From an archaeon (lineage in GTDB: Archaea > Nanobdellota > Nanobdellia > Woesearchaeales > ARS49), in contig JAGVQG010000013.1 in the NCBI GenBank assembly GCA_020051845.1, positions 1 to 45,479 on the forward strand: DNA of 45,479 nt. Reading direction: 5' to 3'. Below, one piece after another: positions 7,900 through 15,664 of this stretch; the first letter of the stretch is position 1; every line of letters starts with the position of its first letter. The notes beneath the pieces are model-generated. The model saw only the letters and a list, made by a program, of their open reading frames with translations. It was not told the origin of the DNA and did not search any database. Position numbers and translations under genes: made by a program.

Positions 7900-8472
7900 T
7901 TAGAACTCTACCTTGACATCCTTGCGTTCTGCTTCCGTCGCCTTGAACATCTCCTCGGGGTTGACGTAGCCGAGCATCTTGGCGAAGATCATGTCAGGGA
8001 AGCTCTTGATTCTGATGTTGTATGTGTTGACAGAGTCGTTGTAGAACTCGCGTCTGTCAGCCAGTTCGTTCTCGATGCCTGATATCCTGTTCTGGAACTG
8101 GATGAAGTTCTCGTTGGCTTTCAAGTTAGGATAGTTCTCCGAGACGGCGAACAATGTCTTGAGAGCGCCGGAAATGGAGGCGTCTGCTTTTGCCTTCGCT
8201 CCCATGGTCTTTGCTGACAAGAACGCTGTGCGTGCCTTTGTGAGCTCTGTCAGAAGTCCTGCCTCGTGCTTCATGTATCCCTTGACTGAAGCGATGAGTT
8301 TTGGCAGTTCGTCCGATCTCTGCTTGAGCAGGACGTCGATGTTTGCCCAGGATTTCTGGATGTTGCTCTTGAGCCGCACAAGGCCGTTGTAGACCGCGAT
8401 CGCGTATCCTGCGACTGCGAGCACAATGAGTCCGAGCACGACCAAAACAATCAATGCTATTCCCAATATCAT
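7900..8472 (-). CDS. lemA: LemA family protein
   Basis: The 190-residue protein has one N-terminal membrane helix (about 1-28) followed by the LemA helical domain: YNGLVRLKSNIQKSWANIDV, LLKQRSDELPKLI, SENYPNLKANENF and the conserved end RREFYNDSVNTYNIRIKSFP. LemA proteins are single-pass envelope proteins of uncertain function, often encoded beside GIDE or TPM-domain proteins, as here. A TATA-like box (GGTTTAAATATAAAAAC) at about 8521-8537 and a GGGGGGA stretch before the start suggest its own promoter, a short leader and a Shine-Dalgarno. Confidence 0.92.
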   Translation of the reverse strand: MILGIALIVLVVLGLIVLAVAGYAIAVYNGLVRLKSNIQKSWANIDVLLKQRSDELPKLIASVKGYMKHEAGLLTELTKARTAFLSAKTMGAKAKADASISGALKTLFAVSENYPNLKANENFIQFQNRISGIENELADRREFYNDSVNTYNIRIKSFPDMIFAKMLGYVNPEEMFKATEAERKDVKVEF

Positions 8473-8536
8473 TGTTTATCCCCCCTATCTATGAGTATCA
8501 ATTATGAGGCTTATCTGACAGTTTTTATATTTAAAC

Positions 8537-9313
8537 CTAATGGAACAGGGCAGATATCATCACGAATAGGATCATGAGGAAGATGAATCCGAAGATTCCG
8601 CCCACTATTATCATGCCTATTCCCTTGAACTGGAATGACTTGACGACGTCCTTCTCTGACCTGTTCGATATGTAGAATACCCTGCCTTTCTTCAATAGTA
8701 TCCTGTCCGCGTTTTGCTTGGCGCTTCCTGCCTCAACATCATCATTGGACGTTGCTTCTGCCATCACGTACAATTCAGCGCCTGGCTCTATCCTAGTCTC
8801 GGTGTATTTCCATGTCTTGTTCATGCCAAGGAAGTTCTCGAACTTGAGCTTGTTGTCCTTGATGAACTTCATTATGCGTTCAGGTGGGTCGACGCCGATG
8901 TGGGAGCTCGCGCTGAAATCAGAAGGCACCTCTACCTTGGCGCCGGCAGGATCCACAACTACCTGTCCTGTGCTGTCCTTGAGCTTGAATTGCCTGCCTT
9001 CCTCGCCCTTCGTTATCGTCTTCCACCTGTCCTTGTCCATGTCTTTGTCAGGCAGTTTTTCCTCGATCATGTAGCGGTAGTAGACGCACTTCTTGCCAGA
9101 GAAAGGCGCCATAAGCGTTTCGTCACCAGCAACCACCTTGCCCTTGACCTCGACAGGACCTATCGCGATGGACCGTATCGTCGATGTCGGCATGTCCTGG
9201 ATCAGGCGTTTCATCGCCAGGTTCTTGATGCCTGTGTAGACGCTCCAGACGCCCATTCCGAAGCCAAAGACGAAGAATGCAATGACGCCATAGACTCCTT
9301 CAGGCACGGCCAT
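8537..9313 (-). CDS. GIDE-domain membrane protein (first paralogue)
   Basis: The 258-residue protein has an N-terminal membrane helix (about 8-28), a central soluble region and a C-terminal helix (about 233-256). The centre matches the GIDE/MUL1 BAM-type domain: STIRSIAIGPVEVKGKV, LMAPFSGKKCVYYRY, KDSTGQVVVDPAGAKVEVPS. In eukaryotic MUL1 this domain precedes a RING finger; prokaryotic versions lack the RING, so no ubiquitin-ligase activity is implied. Its position beside lemA is a recurrent association. A clear paralogue lies at 13830-14588. Confidence 0.82.
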   Translation of the reverse strand: MAVPEGVYGVIAFFVFGFGMGVWSVYTGIKNLAMKRLIQDMPTSTIRSIAIGPVEVKGKVVAGDETLMAPFSGKKCVYYRYMIEEKLPDKDMDKDRWKTITKGEEGRQFKLKDSTGQVVVDPAGAKVEVPSDFSASSHIGVDPPERIMKFIKDNKLKFENFLGMNKTWKYTETRIEPGAELYVMAEATSNDDVEAGSAKQNADRILLKKGRVFYISNRSEKDVVKSFQFKGIGMIIVGGIFGFIFLMILFVMISALFH

Positions 9314-9371
9314 ATCACGAAGAGAGGAAAAGTGACTATTTCAAGATTATGGCCTCACAGGGGTATCGCAG

Positions 9372-10862
9372 CTAGTTTATGTAGACCTTGCCGTTTGCCA
9401 ATCGCCAACCGATGAACTGTCCATCTGTCGTTGACACCTTCCTGTTCTGCTCGATGACCGTATTGCCCACTATCTCGACCTGGCCTACGAGCGCGACGAG
9501 GACGTGGGTGACCCTCATAGCAGTCTCATTCGTTTCCGCTCCGTTTATGTTATTGCCTACAAATCCCGGGTTCAGCGACTGGACACCTATGAAAGGATCG
9601 CCTGTCTGCCATGCCCTTGCTTTGCCTGTCACGACATCAAGCCCAATCAATCCACCATCTGCTATGATTCCTTCCTTTTCGAACCATTCAGCATAATCCG
9701 CTCCGCCGCCATTCCAGGATCCATCCGCAAAGGCGATGCCATCTCCGCGGAGGTGGAATTCCACATCGCTATCCGCCGAATACGCCGCCAAGAAGCTGAA
9801 TCCGGCACCACTTGCAGGAGTGATCATACGAAGCATCTGGCCGCCATAATCTGTTTTCCTAGAATCGAGAAGAGCCGCATACCCATTTGAACTGGCAGAC
9901 GTTTCCACTTCCAATTGACCGCCAGGGCTCGTCGTCCCGATGCCGACGTTGCCGCTCGCAACCACTAATCCATAATTGTTAGTTGCCCCCGAAGCGGCAA
10001 AGTATCCTCCGACATTAGTTGTTGATCCCGCACCATCGGCTTGGAAAATGCCTGCATAATTTGTTCCAGTTGTCGCTGTCTGTCGGCCATAAATTGCGAT
10101 ATCGTTTGCCGTATTTGTTAAAGTATACAACTTGATTCCGGATGCACTCGCTATACCGATGCCGACGTTGCCGTCCCTGTTTATCATCATCGCCACAGCA
10201 GGGTTTCCCGTCGATCGTGGCTGCGTCCAGAACTTCATCTGGGTTCCGCCACTGACCGCACTGGAAGATCTTTGTGCGACGAAATCGACAGTGGCGAGAT
10301 AGTTGTTCGCGCTGTCTCCGAAGGAATTTATGAGAAGTCCTTCTGCGCCGTTATTCAAATATGTGTGCTCTCCTGCGGGCCAGGATGTGTCTGCGACAAC
10401 CAACTTACCATTTGGCGTCGTCGTCCCTATGCCGACATATCCTGAACCATTTATTATCATCTTTGCCGTAGTAGTTATCGGATTGCCTGCACCCACATCC
10501 GCGCCAGTGTATAACGTCCAGCCGCCATCTTGTACAATGATAGAACTTGATGTTCCATTCGCCATCTGTATCCATTGTCCTGCAGGGTTCAGATAATTGT
10601 TGTACGCCAAGAAACTGCTTCCTCCGTAGGTCGCGGCAACATGATAATTAGTCGCGCCGATCCTGACGGCAGTGTAACCCGGATTCCAATTGTCCATTGC
10701 TGTTGTCCCGATGCTTAGATGCTGCGGGAATGAGTAGTTGCCTGCGGCAAAAGAGCCATACCTGACATCTGTCGCATCGTGGCCGAATGCCGCGAAGACT
10801 GCTGTCGATGATATCAGAAATGCACTCACCAGGAGCGCTGTGAACCAAACCTCTTTACCCAT
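9372..10862 (-). CDS. phage-appendage-like surface protein with Peptidase_G2-like C-terminus
   Basis: The 496-residue protein has a signal peptide (about 1-25, SSTAVFAAF). Its body contains the repeated phrase GxVGIGTTTPxGKLxV (SGYVGIGTTTPNGKLVV, GNVGIGTTSPGGQLEV), which is common in phage tail-fibre and bacterial collar-type proteins. Near the C-terminus, GGGADYAEWFEKEG followed by GLIGLDVVTG and PFIGVQS matches the pattern of Peptidase_G2-type intramolecular autoprocessing domains of phage appendages. I infer a trimeric, exported fibre or adhesin. It has a TATA box at about 10884-10893 and is divergent from the ATPase gene. Confidence 0.7.
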   Translation of the reverse strand: MGKEVWFTALLVSAFLISSTAVFAAFGHDATDVRYGSFAAGNYSFPQHLSIGTTAMDNWNPGYTAVRIGATNYHVAATYGGSSFLAYNNYLNPAGQWIQMANGTSSSIIVQDGGWTLYTGADVGAGNPITTTAKMIINGSGYVGIGTTTPNGKLVVADTSWPAGEHTYLNNGAEGLLINSFGDSANNYLATVDFVAQRSSSAVSGGTQMKFWTQPRSTGNPAVAMMINRDGNVGIGIASASGIKLYTLTNTANDIAIYGRQTATTGTNYAGIFQADGAGSTTNVGGYFAASGATNNYGLVVASGNVGIGTTSPGGQLEVETSASSNGYAALLDSRKTDYGGQMLRMITPASGAGFSFLAAYSADSDVEFHLRGDGIAFADGSWNGGGADYAEWFEKEGIIADGGLIGLDVVTGKARAWQTGDPFIGVQSLNPGFVGNNINGAETNETAMRVTHVLVALVGQVEIVGNTVIEQNRKVSTTDGQFIGWRLANGKVYIN

Positions 10863-10921
10863 GAGGAATCAACTTGCATTTCGGATATTTAAAGCTGACG
10901 GTGGACAGCCGGCCGGGGCGG

Positions 10922-10990
10922 TTCTTTCCATTGACAGTAGAAACTTCTTTCTATCCACAATAGAAACTTCTTTCTATTGACAGTAGAAAC
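10922..10990. repeat. three tandem 23-bp repeats, likely operator array
   Basis: Units at 10922-10944, 10945-10967 and 10968-10990 follow the pattern TTCTTTCyATtgACAgTAGAAAC. Across each junction they create the same 16-bp inverted repeat, TAGAAACTTCTTTCTA (10938-10953 and 10961-10976). The array abuts the TATA box of the ATPase gene (TTTAAATA, 10992-10999), where a regulator could control it and perhaps the divergent surface-protein gene. Confidence 0.8.
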
Positions 10991-11021
10991 CTTTAAATAC
11001 TTAGTAGCCTGACAAGAGGGG

Positions 11022-12230
11022 ATGATCGCGAACGAGACGCTCAAAGACGTGATAGTGTCGCAACGCGCGGCGTTGGAGAGCATGGATCCCGGGACGTCCC
11101 GGGAACAGGAGACGACCATCCACACCTCCTTCGCGCTGGCCATCACCGGCGTGCGGCGGTGCGGGAAAAGCACGTTCCTGCACCAGTTGCTGAAAAGGCA
11201 GAAAAAAGCGTACTACCTGAACCTCGAGGACCCGCGGCTTGACGGGTTCGATCTCTCCGACTTCCACAGGACAGAGGAGATCATGCGAGAACTCCACGGC
11301 CCCGGAGGGACCTATTTCTTCGACGAGATACAAGCCGTCGCCAAATGGGAGATGTTTATACGCTACCTGGTCGACAGGAAAGAGAACGTCGTCGTCACAG
11401 GTTCAAACGCATCGCTCTTGAGCAGGGAATTCGGCACGAAACTGACAGGCAGGCACCTGCAGACCGAGATATTCCCGTTCTCGTACAAGGAATTCCTCGC
11501 GCTGAAAAAGATGACGCCTTCCATCACGACGTTCGAGGAATACCTGAACAACGGGGGCTTCCCGGAATACATCAAGCAGGAGAACCCCGAAATCCTCCAG
11601 GAACTGCTCTCCGACGTCGTCATGAAAGACATCGCGATACGGTTCAGCATAAAGAACACGAGCATCCTGAAGAAGATGGCCATCCATCTCACGAGCAACG
11701 TCGGGAAGGAATTCTCGTACAATTCGGTACGGCACATGCTGGGCATAAAGTCGGTCCAGAGCGTGATAGACTACATGCACTATTTCGAGAACGCCTACCT
11801 GTTGTTCACCGTCCCACGCTTCAGCTACTCCTACAAGCAACAGCAGATAAACCCCAAAAAAGCGTACTCCATAGACAACGGCTTCGCGCGCAACAATTCA
11901 GCCTCATTCTCCAAAGACAAAGGGAAAATGCTGGAGAACGCCGTGTTCCTGGCGCTGCGGCGAAAACACAAGGACATCTTTTACTACCAAGAAAAGACCG
12001 AGTGCGACTTCATCATCAAGGAACACGAGAAGATAACCACTGCGATACAGGTCTGCCACGACCTCAACGACGGCACCAGGGACCGCGAGATAAGCGGACT
12101 CATCGCAGCCCTGGAAGAATTCGACCTTGACGAAGGATTGATACTGACGTACAGCCAGGAAGACGAATTCTTGATCGAAGGCAAGAAAATAATCGTCAAG
12201 CCGGTCTGGAAATGGCTATCTGCAATCTGA
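11022..12230 (+). CDS. AAA-type ATPase with DUF4143 C-terminal domain
   Basis: The 402-residue protein has Walker A GVRRCGKST (43-51) and Walker B YFFDEIQ (98-104), followed by VVVTGSNASLL, which matches the sensor-1 region. The C-terminal half resembles DUF4143: winged-helix-like KEFSYNSVRHMLGIKS, then a restriction-nuclease-like fold (KMLENAVFLALRR, ECDFIIKE, TAIQVCHDL). This is the ATPase_AAA_14/DUF4143 family, widespread in archaea and of unknown function. The TATA box 26 bases upstream supports a leaderless start at ATG 11022. The tandem 23-bp repeats immediately upstream suggest tight control. Confidence 0.88.
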   Translation: MIANETLKDVIVSQRAALESMDPGTSREQETTIHTSFALAITGVRRCGKSTFLHQLLKRQKKAYYLNLEDPRLDGFDLSDFHRTEEIMRELHGPGGTYFFDEIQAVAKWEMFIRYLVDRKENVVVTGSNASLLSREFGTKLTGRHLQTEIFPFSYKEFLALKKMTPSITTFEEYLNNGGFPEYIKQENPEILQELLSDVVMKDIAIRFSIKNTSILKKMAIHLTSNVGKEFSYNSVRHMLGIKSVQSVIDYMHYFENAYLLFTVPRFSYSYKQQQINPKKAYSIDNGFARNNSASFSKDKGKMLENAVFLALRRKHKDIFYYQEKTECDFIIKEHEKITTAIQVCHDLNDGTRDREISGLIAALEEFDLDEGLILTYSQEDEFLIEGKKIIVKPVWKWLSAI

Positions 12231-12274
12231 GCTGGTTGCCTGAAGCGCGAACTTCTTCCTAGAAAGATAATTAT

Positions 12275-12300
12275 ACATCGTTCACTAAAGTAAACGATGT
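12275..12300. promoter_or_regulatory. 26-bp imperfect inverted repeat at promoter and start
   Basis: ACATCGTT and AACGATGT form perfect 8-bp arms around a centre containing ACT-AA-AGT, with only one mismatched pair. It begins at the end of a TATA-like AATTATAC (about 12269-12276) and includes ATG 12297. Its position is that of an autoregulatory operator. Confidence 0.55.
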
Positions 12301-12799
12301 TGTCAGGTTCTTCCTTCAGAACCCGACGACCACTACACACCTGCGTGATATCGCCCGCAGGAGCGGGTTCTCGCCTGCAGGCGCGAGGAAGGCGCTGAAG
12401 GAACTCGTGCGGCAAGGGCTCGTGGTCGAGATGCTTGGCGTCGCGGTGAACAATTACCGCGCGAACCGCGACTCCACTTCTTGGCTGCCGCTCAAGCGGA
12501 CGCAGAACCTTCTCGCGCTCTACGAATCAGGGCTTGTCGAGGCGCTTGTTGATCACTATGAGGAGCCTAGTGCGATCATCTTGTTCGGTTCTTTTTCACG
12601 CGGAAATGATACGGAGAGAAGCGACATTGACATCGCGGTTTTCGTTGATGCCGAAAAGGATCTGGATTTGTCGAAATTCGAACGGAAATTGGGCAGGAAG
12701 GTTCATCTTGTGGAAACGACATACAAGGATGCAAGCAAGGAATTCCTAAACAACCTTGCGAACGGCATCGTAATCCACGGATACTTCAAGCCAATATGA
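12297..12799 (+). CDS. wHTH-nucleotidyltransferase protein; start unclear, possible frameshift
   Basis: The C-terminal part is a MNT-type nucleotidyltransferase domain with IILFGSFSRGNDTERSDIDI (GSxxRG and DxD). The same frame is open leftward to about 12263 and encodes a clear winged helix (VRFFLQNPTTTTHLRDIARR, then GFSPAGARKALKELVRQGLV). However, it has no ATG, GTG or TTG before GTG 12407, which lies at the end of that helix-turn-helix. The TATA box predicts a leaderless start at ATG 12297, which is out of frame; a single missing base just after it would restore one protein of about 167 residues. The conservative annotation is 12407-12799 (130 aa). Such proteins often act as TA-like antitoxins or regulators. 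Confidence 0.65.
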
Positions 12800-12838
12800 T
12801 GCGTGAGAGGTCGCGCCTTGAGTCGATGTACGCAAAGG

Positions 12839-12857
12839 TTTATATATTGTTTAAACA
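12839..12857 (+). promoter_or_regulatory. TATA box and TGTTTAAACA operator
   Basis: TTTATATAT (12839-12847) lies 27 bases before ATG 12870. It is followed at once by the 10-bp palindrome TGTTTAAACA (12848-12857), the same core found between TATA box and start in the vapBC promoter. Confidence 0.55.
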
Positions 12858-12869
12858 TTGTATATACAT

Positions 12870-13634
12870 ATGGAAATCGTGAGGAATGTGGCGAAGTGGG
12901 GCAATGGTGCCGGAGTCCTCTTGCCCAAGGAATGGTTGGGCAATCGGGTGAAAATTGTTTTGATGGACCGGTCGTCCGACATCCGGAAAGAGGTTCTTGA
13001 TATGCTCGCCCCCTATCTTGAGGATATTATTGGTATTTATCTGACCGGCAGCTATGCTCGTGGGGAACAGGAAGCGGATTCTGATGTGGACATTGTAGCC
13101 ATATCAAAACATACGAAAAAGGAGATAATCTCTGGAAAGTATCATGTGTCGATAATCACTCTTGAGGGTGCGAGAAGCACATTAGAGAAGGACCCGATAC
13201 TGATCCTGCCGCGGTTGTATGAAGCCAAACCGATAATGAACGAGGCTCTCCTGAACGAGTTGAAGGCTTTGAAAGTGAGCGTCAAATCATTCAAGGGCTT
13301 CTTGGACGAAAGCGCAAGGATCATCAAGATATGCGAGGAATTCATAAGGCTCGACCGGGAGCAGGGTTTCACCAAGTTGGACTCAGAGAACATTTTGTAT
13401 CCTTTGATCCTTCGTTTGAGAGGGCTTTTCCTCATGCACACCTTGTTGAGGAAAGAGAAATATTCGAAGGACGGGTTTCTGAAGTCACTTGACGTTGACC
13501 GGGTTGAAGCCAGGAAAGCATACTTGAATTACAAGCGCATCAGGGATGGCGATAGTATCACAACTACCGTCAAATTGGAGACGGCCGAGAGATTGCTTTC
13601 GCAGCTCAAGAAAGAAGTCAGGGAATTCGCATGA
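12870..13634 (+). CDS. DUF2080/AbrB-like-nucleotidyltransferase fusion protein
   Basis: I choose ATG 12870 because of TATA spacing, giving 254 residues. Residues 1-33 (VRNVAKWGNGAGVLLPKEWL) match the short AbrB-like module known as DUF2080, normally a stand-alone protein. Residues about 40-100 form a nucleotidyltransferase domain (LTGSYARGEQEADSDVDIVA; Ser61, Arg64, Asp72 and Asp74). Residues about 120-254 are helical. An MNT domain plus a helical domain recalls MNT-HEPN modules, but I do not see the HEPN Rx4-6H motif. It overlaps the coiled-coil gene that follows (ATGA). A self-regulating nucleotidyltransferase is inferred. Confidence 0.75.
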   Translation: MEIVRNVAKWGNGAGVLLPKEWLGNRVKIVLMDRSSDIRKEVLDMLAPYLEDIIGIYLTGSYARGEQEADSDVDIVAISKHTKKEIISGKYHVSIITLEGARSTLEKDPILILPRLYEAKPIMNEALLNELKALKVSVKSFKGFLDESARIIKICEEFIRLDREQGFTKLDSENILYPLILRLRGLFLMHTLLRKEKYSKDGFLKSLDVDRVEARKAYLNYKRIRDGDSITTTVKLETAERLLSQLKKEVREFA

Positions 13635-13813
13635 AGAGGAGCAGGCGATTGGAGACAGGCATTGATTCCTTGCAACAGCAGATAGAGTTTCACAAGCGCA
13701 AAAGAGATAAGGCCAAAGCCGAGGGGAATATGGAACTGGTCAGCTATTACGATAAAGAAGTGGAAGCGCTGGAGCAAGCCAAGGAAAGGAAGGAGAAGCA
13801 GCTAAAGAGATAG
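13631..13813 (+). CDS. small coiled-coil protein, 60 aa
   Basis: ATG 13631 overlaps the stop codon of the nucleotidyltransferase fusion. The product is almost entirely a charged helix with heptad character (LETGIDSLQQQIEFHKRKRD and EVEALEQAKERKEKQLKR). It is likely cotranslated with, and a binding partner of, the nucleotidyltransferase. No family recognised. Confidence 0.6.
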   Translation: MKRSRRLETGIDSLQQQIEFHKRKRDKAKAEGNMELVSYYDKEVEALEQAKERKEKQLKR

Positions 13814-13829
13814 GCTATAGCTCAAACCA

Positions 13830-14588
13830 TCAACCGAACAATCCCATCGCCGCGAGAGTCACTGTCAGGCATATCACGAAGATCAGCCCGCCCACTATCA
13901 TCCCGCCGTATGCCTTGAACGCCATGGAAGATAACACATCTTTCTCTGCTTTGTTGCTTATGTAGTAGAATTTGTTGTCGCCTTTCTGGATCATTATGTT
14001 CTCTTCGTTTTTTGCTGCGGCTTTGATGAATGGATTGTCGCCTGCTGTCCCAATGACATACAATTTGTCCTTTGGAGCTATGGCGCTCTCTGTGTACTTC
14101 ATTTTTTTGTTGATGCCAAGCCACCCCTCAAAGGCTATCCCTTCTGATTTCAGGAATTTCTGTATGACTGCTGGCGGATCCTTGAATGTTCCTGACTCTA
14201 ACTGGAATGTGTTGGGCACGTCGATGTTCGCTCCTTTGAGATCGACAAGCACCTGTCCTGTATCATCCTTCAAGAAGAAATGCAGGCTCTTAGCGCCGCT
14301 CTTGATCGTGACCCATCTCGAGTTCTTTCCTTGCTGTCGGTATTCTTGGACAGTGTAGGAGTAATGCACGCAGTCTTTGCCTGACAAAGGCGCGGTCACT
14401 ACCCCTTCTTTTGATGGCGCCACTCCACCATAAAGCTCCACAAGCCCCATGGCAATGGACCTTACTTTTGACGTCGGAATGTCCTCTATGAGCCGTTTGA
14501 GTTTGTAGGAAGATACTCCTACCCACACTAGAACGACGCTCGCGATGTAGCCGATAACTACATACCCTATCCCATCTCCTGCTGCCAT
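13830..14588 (-). CDS. GIDE-domain membrane protein (second paralogue)
   Basis: I use ATG 14588 (MAAGDGIGYVVIGY), 252 residues, because a TATA-like AATTTTATAATG lies about 26 bases upstream. The N-terminal and C-terminal membrane helices and the central domain (SKVRSIAMGLVELYGGV, VTAPLSGKDCVHYSYTV, KDDTGQVLVDLKGANIDVP) align throughout with the protein at 8537-9313. It is a divergent paralogue without an adjacent lemA. Function unknown, presumably in the envelope. Confidence 0.78.
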   Translation of the reverse strand: MAAGDGIGYVVIGYIASVVLVWVGVSSYKLKRLIEDIPTSKVRSIAMGLVELYGGVAPSKEGVVTAPLSGKDCVHYSYTVQEYRQQGKNSRWVTIKSGAKSLHFFLKDDTGQVLVDLKGANIDVPNTFQLESGTFKDPPAVIQKFLKSEGIAFEGWLGINKKMKYTESAIAPKDKLYVIGTAGDNPFIKAAAKNEENIMIQKGDNKFYYISNKAEKDVLSSMAFKAYGGMIVGGLIFVICLTVTLAAMGLFG

Positions 14589-14639
14589 GGCTTCACGAAA
14601 GATTCTTGGCATTATAAAATTAGCGGATGAAGAATCGAA

Positions 14640-15503
14640 TCAAGCCATCTTTACGGCCAATTGTCCTGCTCTTGACGGAGGAAGACCGTACTGGACTGAT
14701 TGCTTTGTCGTCTGCAGATCAACAGGTGTCAACAAGCGTTCCGACACTCGGACGATTGAGCCGTTGCGTGGTTCATATTGCCTGTGCACTGCAACGATGC
14801 CGTGCTCGTCGTCGAACTTGGGTCCGCGCCGATCGAAATCGCGGGCGAAGAATACGGTGTCGCGAAGGCCGTTTTTGTCGAAGCGCGCCACTTGGCCAAG
14901 TCCGACGCCTTGTAGTCCATCGACAGGTTCAGAAGGGCCATATGCCGTCTGCCTGATGACCATAGTCTGCACATCATAGCGGTTCGCGAGTTCTATGGCT
15001 GACATGGTCCTTGTGCCGAGCTTGCACTCATTGCGTACGTATATCGGTGACTTGCCATCATAGGAGCGGAATTCCTGAGGAACGAACTGTCTGAAGTCGA
15101 GTGGCTTGCGCGTAGCTATGCCTGGCCAGAAGAACTCGGCAAGATGCTGCCAGCGCTTGAGCCTGTCCTTGTTCGTGTTGAATCGAGGGACATGCCACAT
15201 CTGCTGGCTCTGCCCGTCATAGATGAAACCACCGTCATCCTCCTGGGCTGCGTGGAAGCCAAGCACTTCTTCGAGGTCTTCTCCGCAGATGACGACTCTC
15301 CTATCACCGCAAAGATTTTCGATGATCTCGTCCTTCATTAGTTTCTGACCGAGCGTCGGGCCGTTTGCGGCTATATACGCGCCTACACTCTGCTTGTTCT
15401 CTTTTCCTTCCTGGGGATACATGGATCGGAGGGGCAGTCTTCTCTGTAGGTTGGCATTCGCATGGTAGTTCACCAGCGCCTTGTAAAGATCGTCTTGTTG
15501 CAT
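14640..15503 (-). CDS. hypothetical protein, 287 aa
   Basis: The soluble-looking protein has no signal peptide or membrane helix. Regions that stand out are DRRVVICGEDLEEVLGF, SPIYVRNECKLGTRTMSAIE and VARFDKNGLRDTVFFARDFD. The composition is mixed alpha/beta. A GGTGAAGG Shine-Dalgarno and a TATA-like GTAAATAAAAG (about 15523-15534) precede the start. It ends about 50 bases before the second GIDE gene. I do not recognise the family. Confidence 0.6.
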   Translation of the reverse strand: MQQDDLYKALVNYHANANLQRRLPLRSMYPQEGKENKQSVGAYIAANGPTLGQKLMKDEIIENLCGDRRVVICGEDLEEVLGFHAAQEDDGGFIYDGQSQQMWHVPRFNTNKDRLKRWQHLAEFFWPGIATRKPLDFRQFVPQEFRSYDGKSPIYVRNECKLGTRTMSAIELANRYDVQTMVIRQTAYGPSEPVDGLQGVGLGQVARFDKNGLRDTVFFARDFDRRGPKFDDEHGIVAVHRQYEPRNGSIVRVSERLLTPVDLQTTKQSVQYGLPPSRAGQLAVKMA

Positions 15504-15664
15504 TTCGAGCTTCCTTCACCTAATCTTTTATTTACCGTGAACAATTACGCGAGACAACTATCAGTATACCTTTTACCATATTTATATTTTATTGAGCTAA
15601 TTTTTGTATTTTCGTCCACTTTTTACAAAAAGTTTATTAATAATTAAAAGAATTAACCCTTGAC

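Noticed and set aside
8537-9313. Ubiquitin-ligase function for the GIDE proteins
   Set aside because: The GIDE domain alone is present; there is no RING finger or other zinc-binding cluster.
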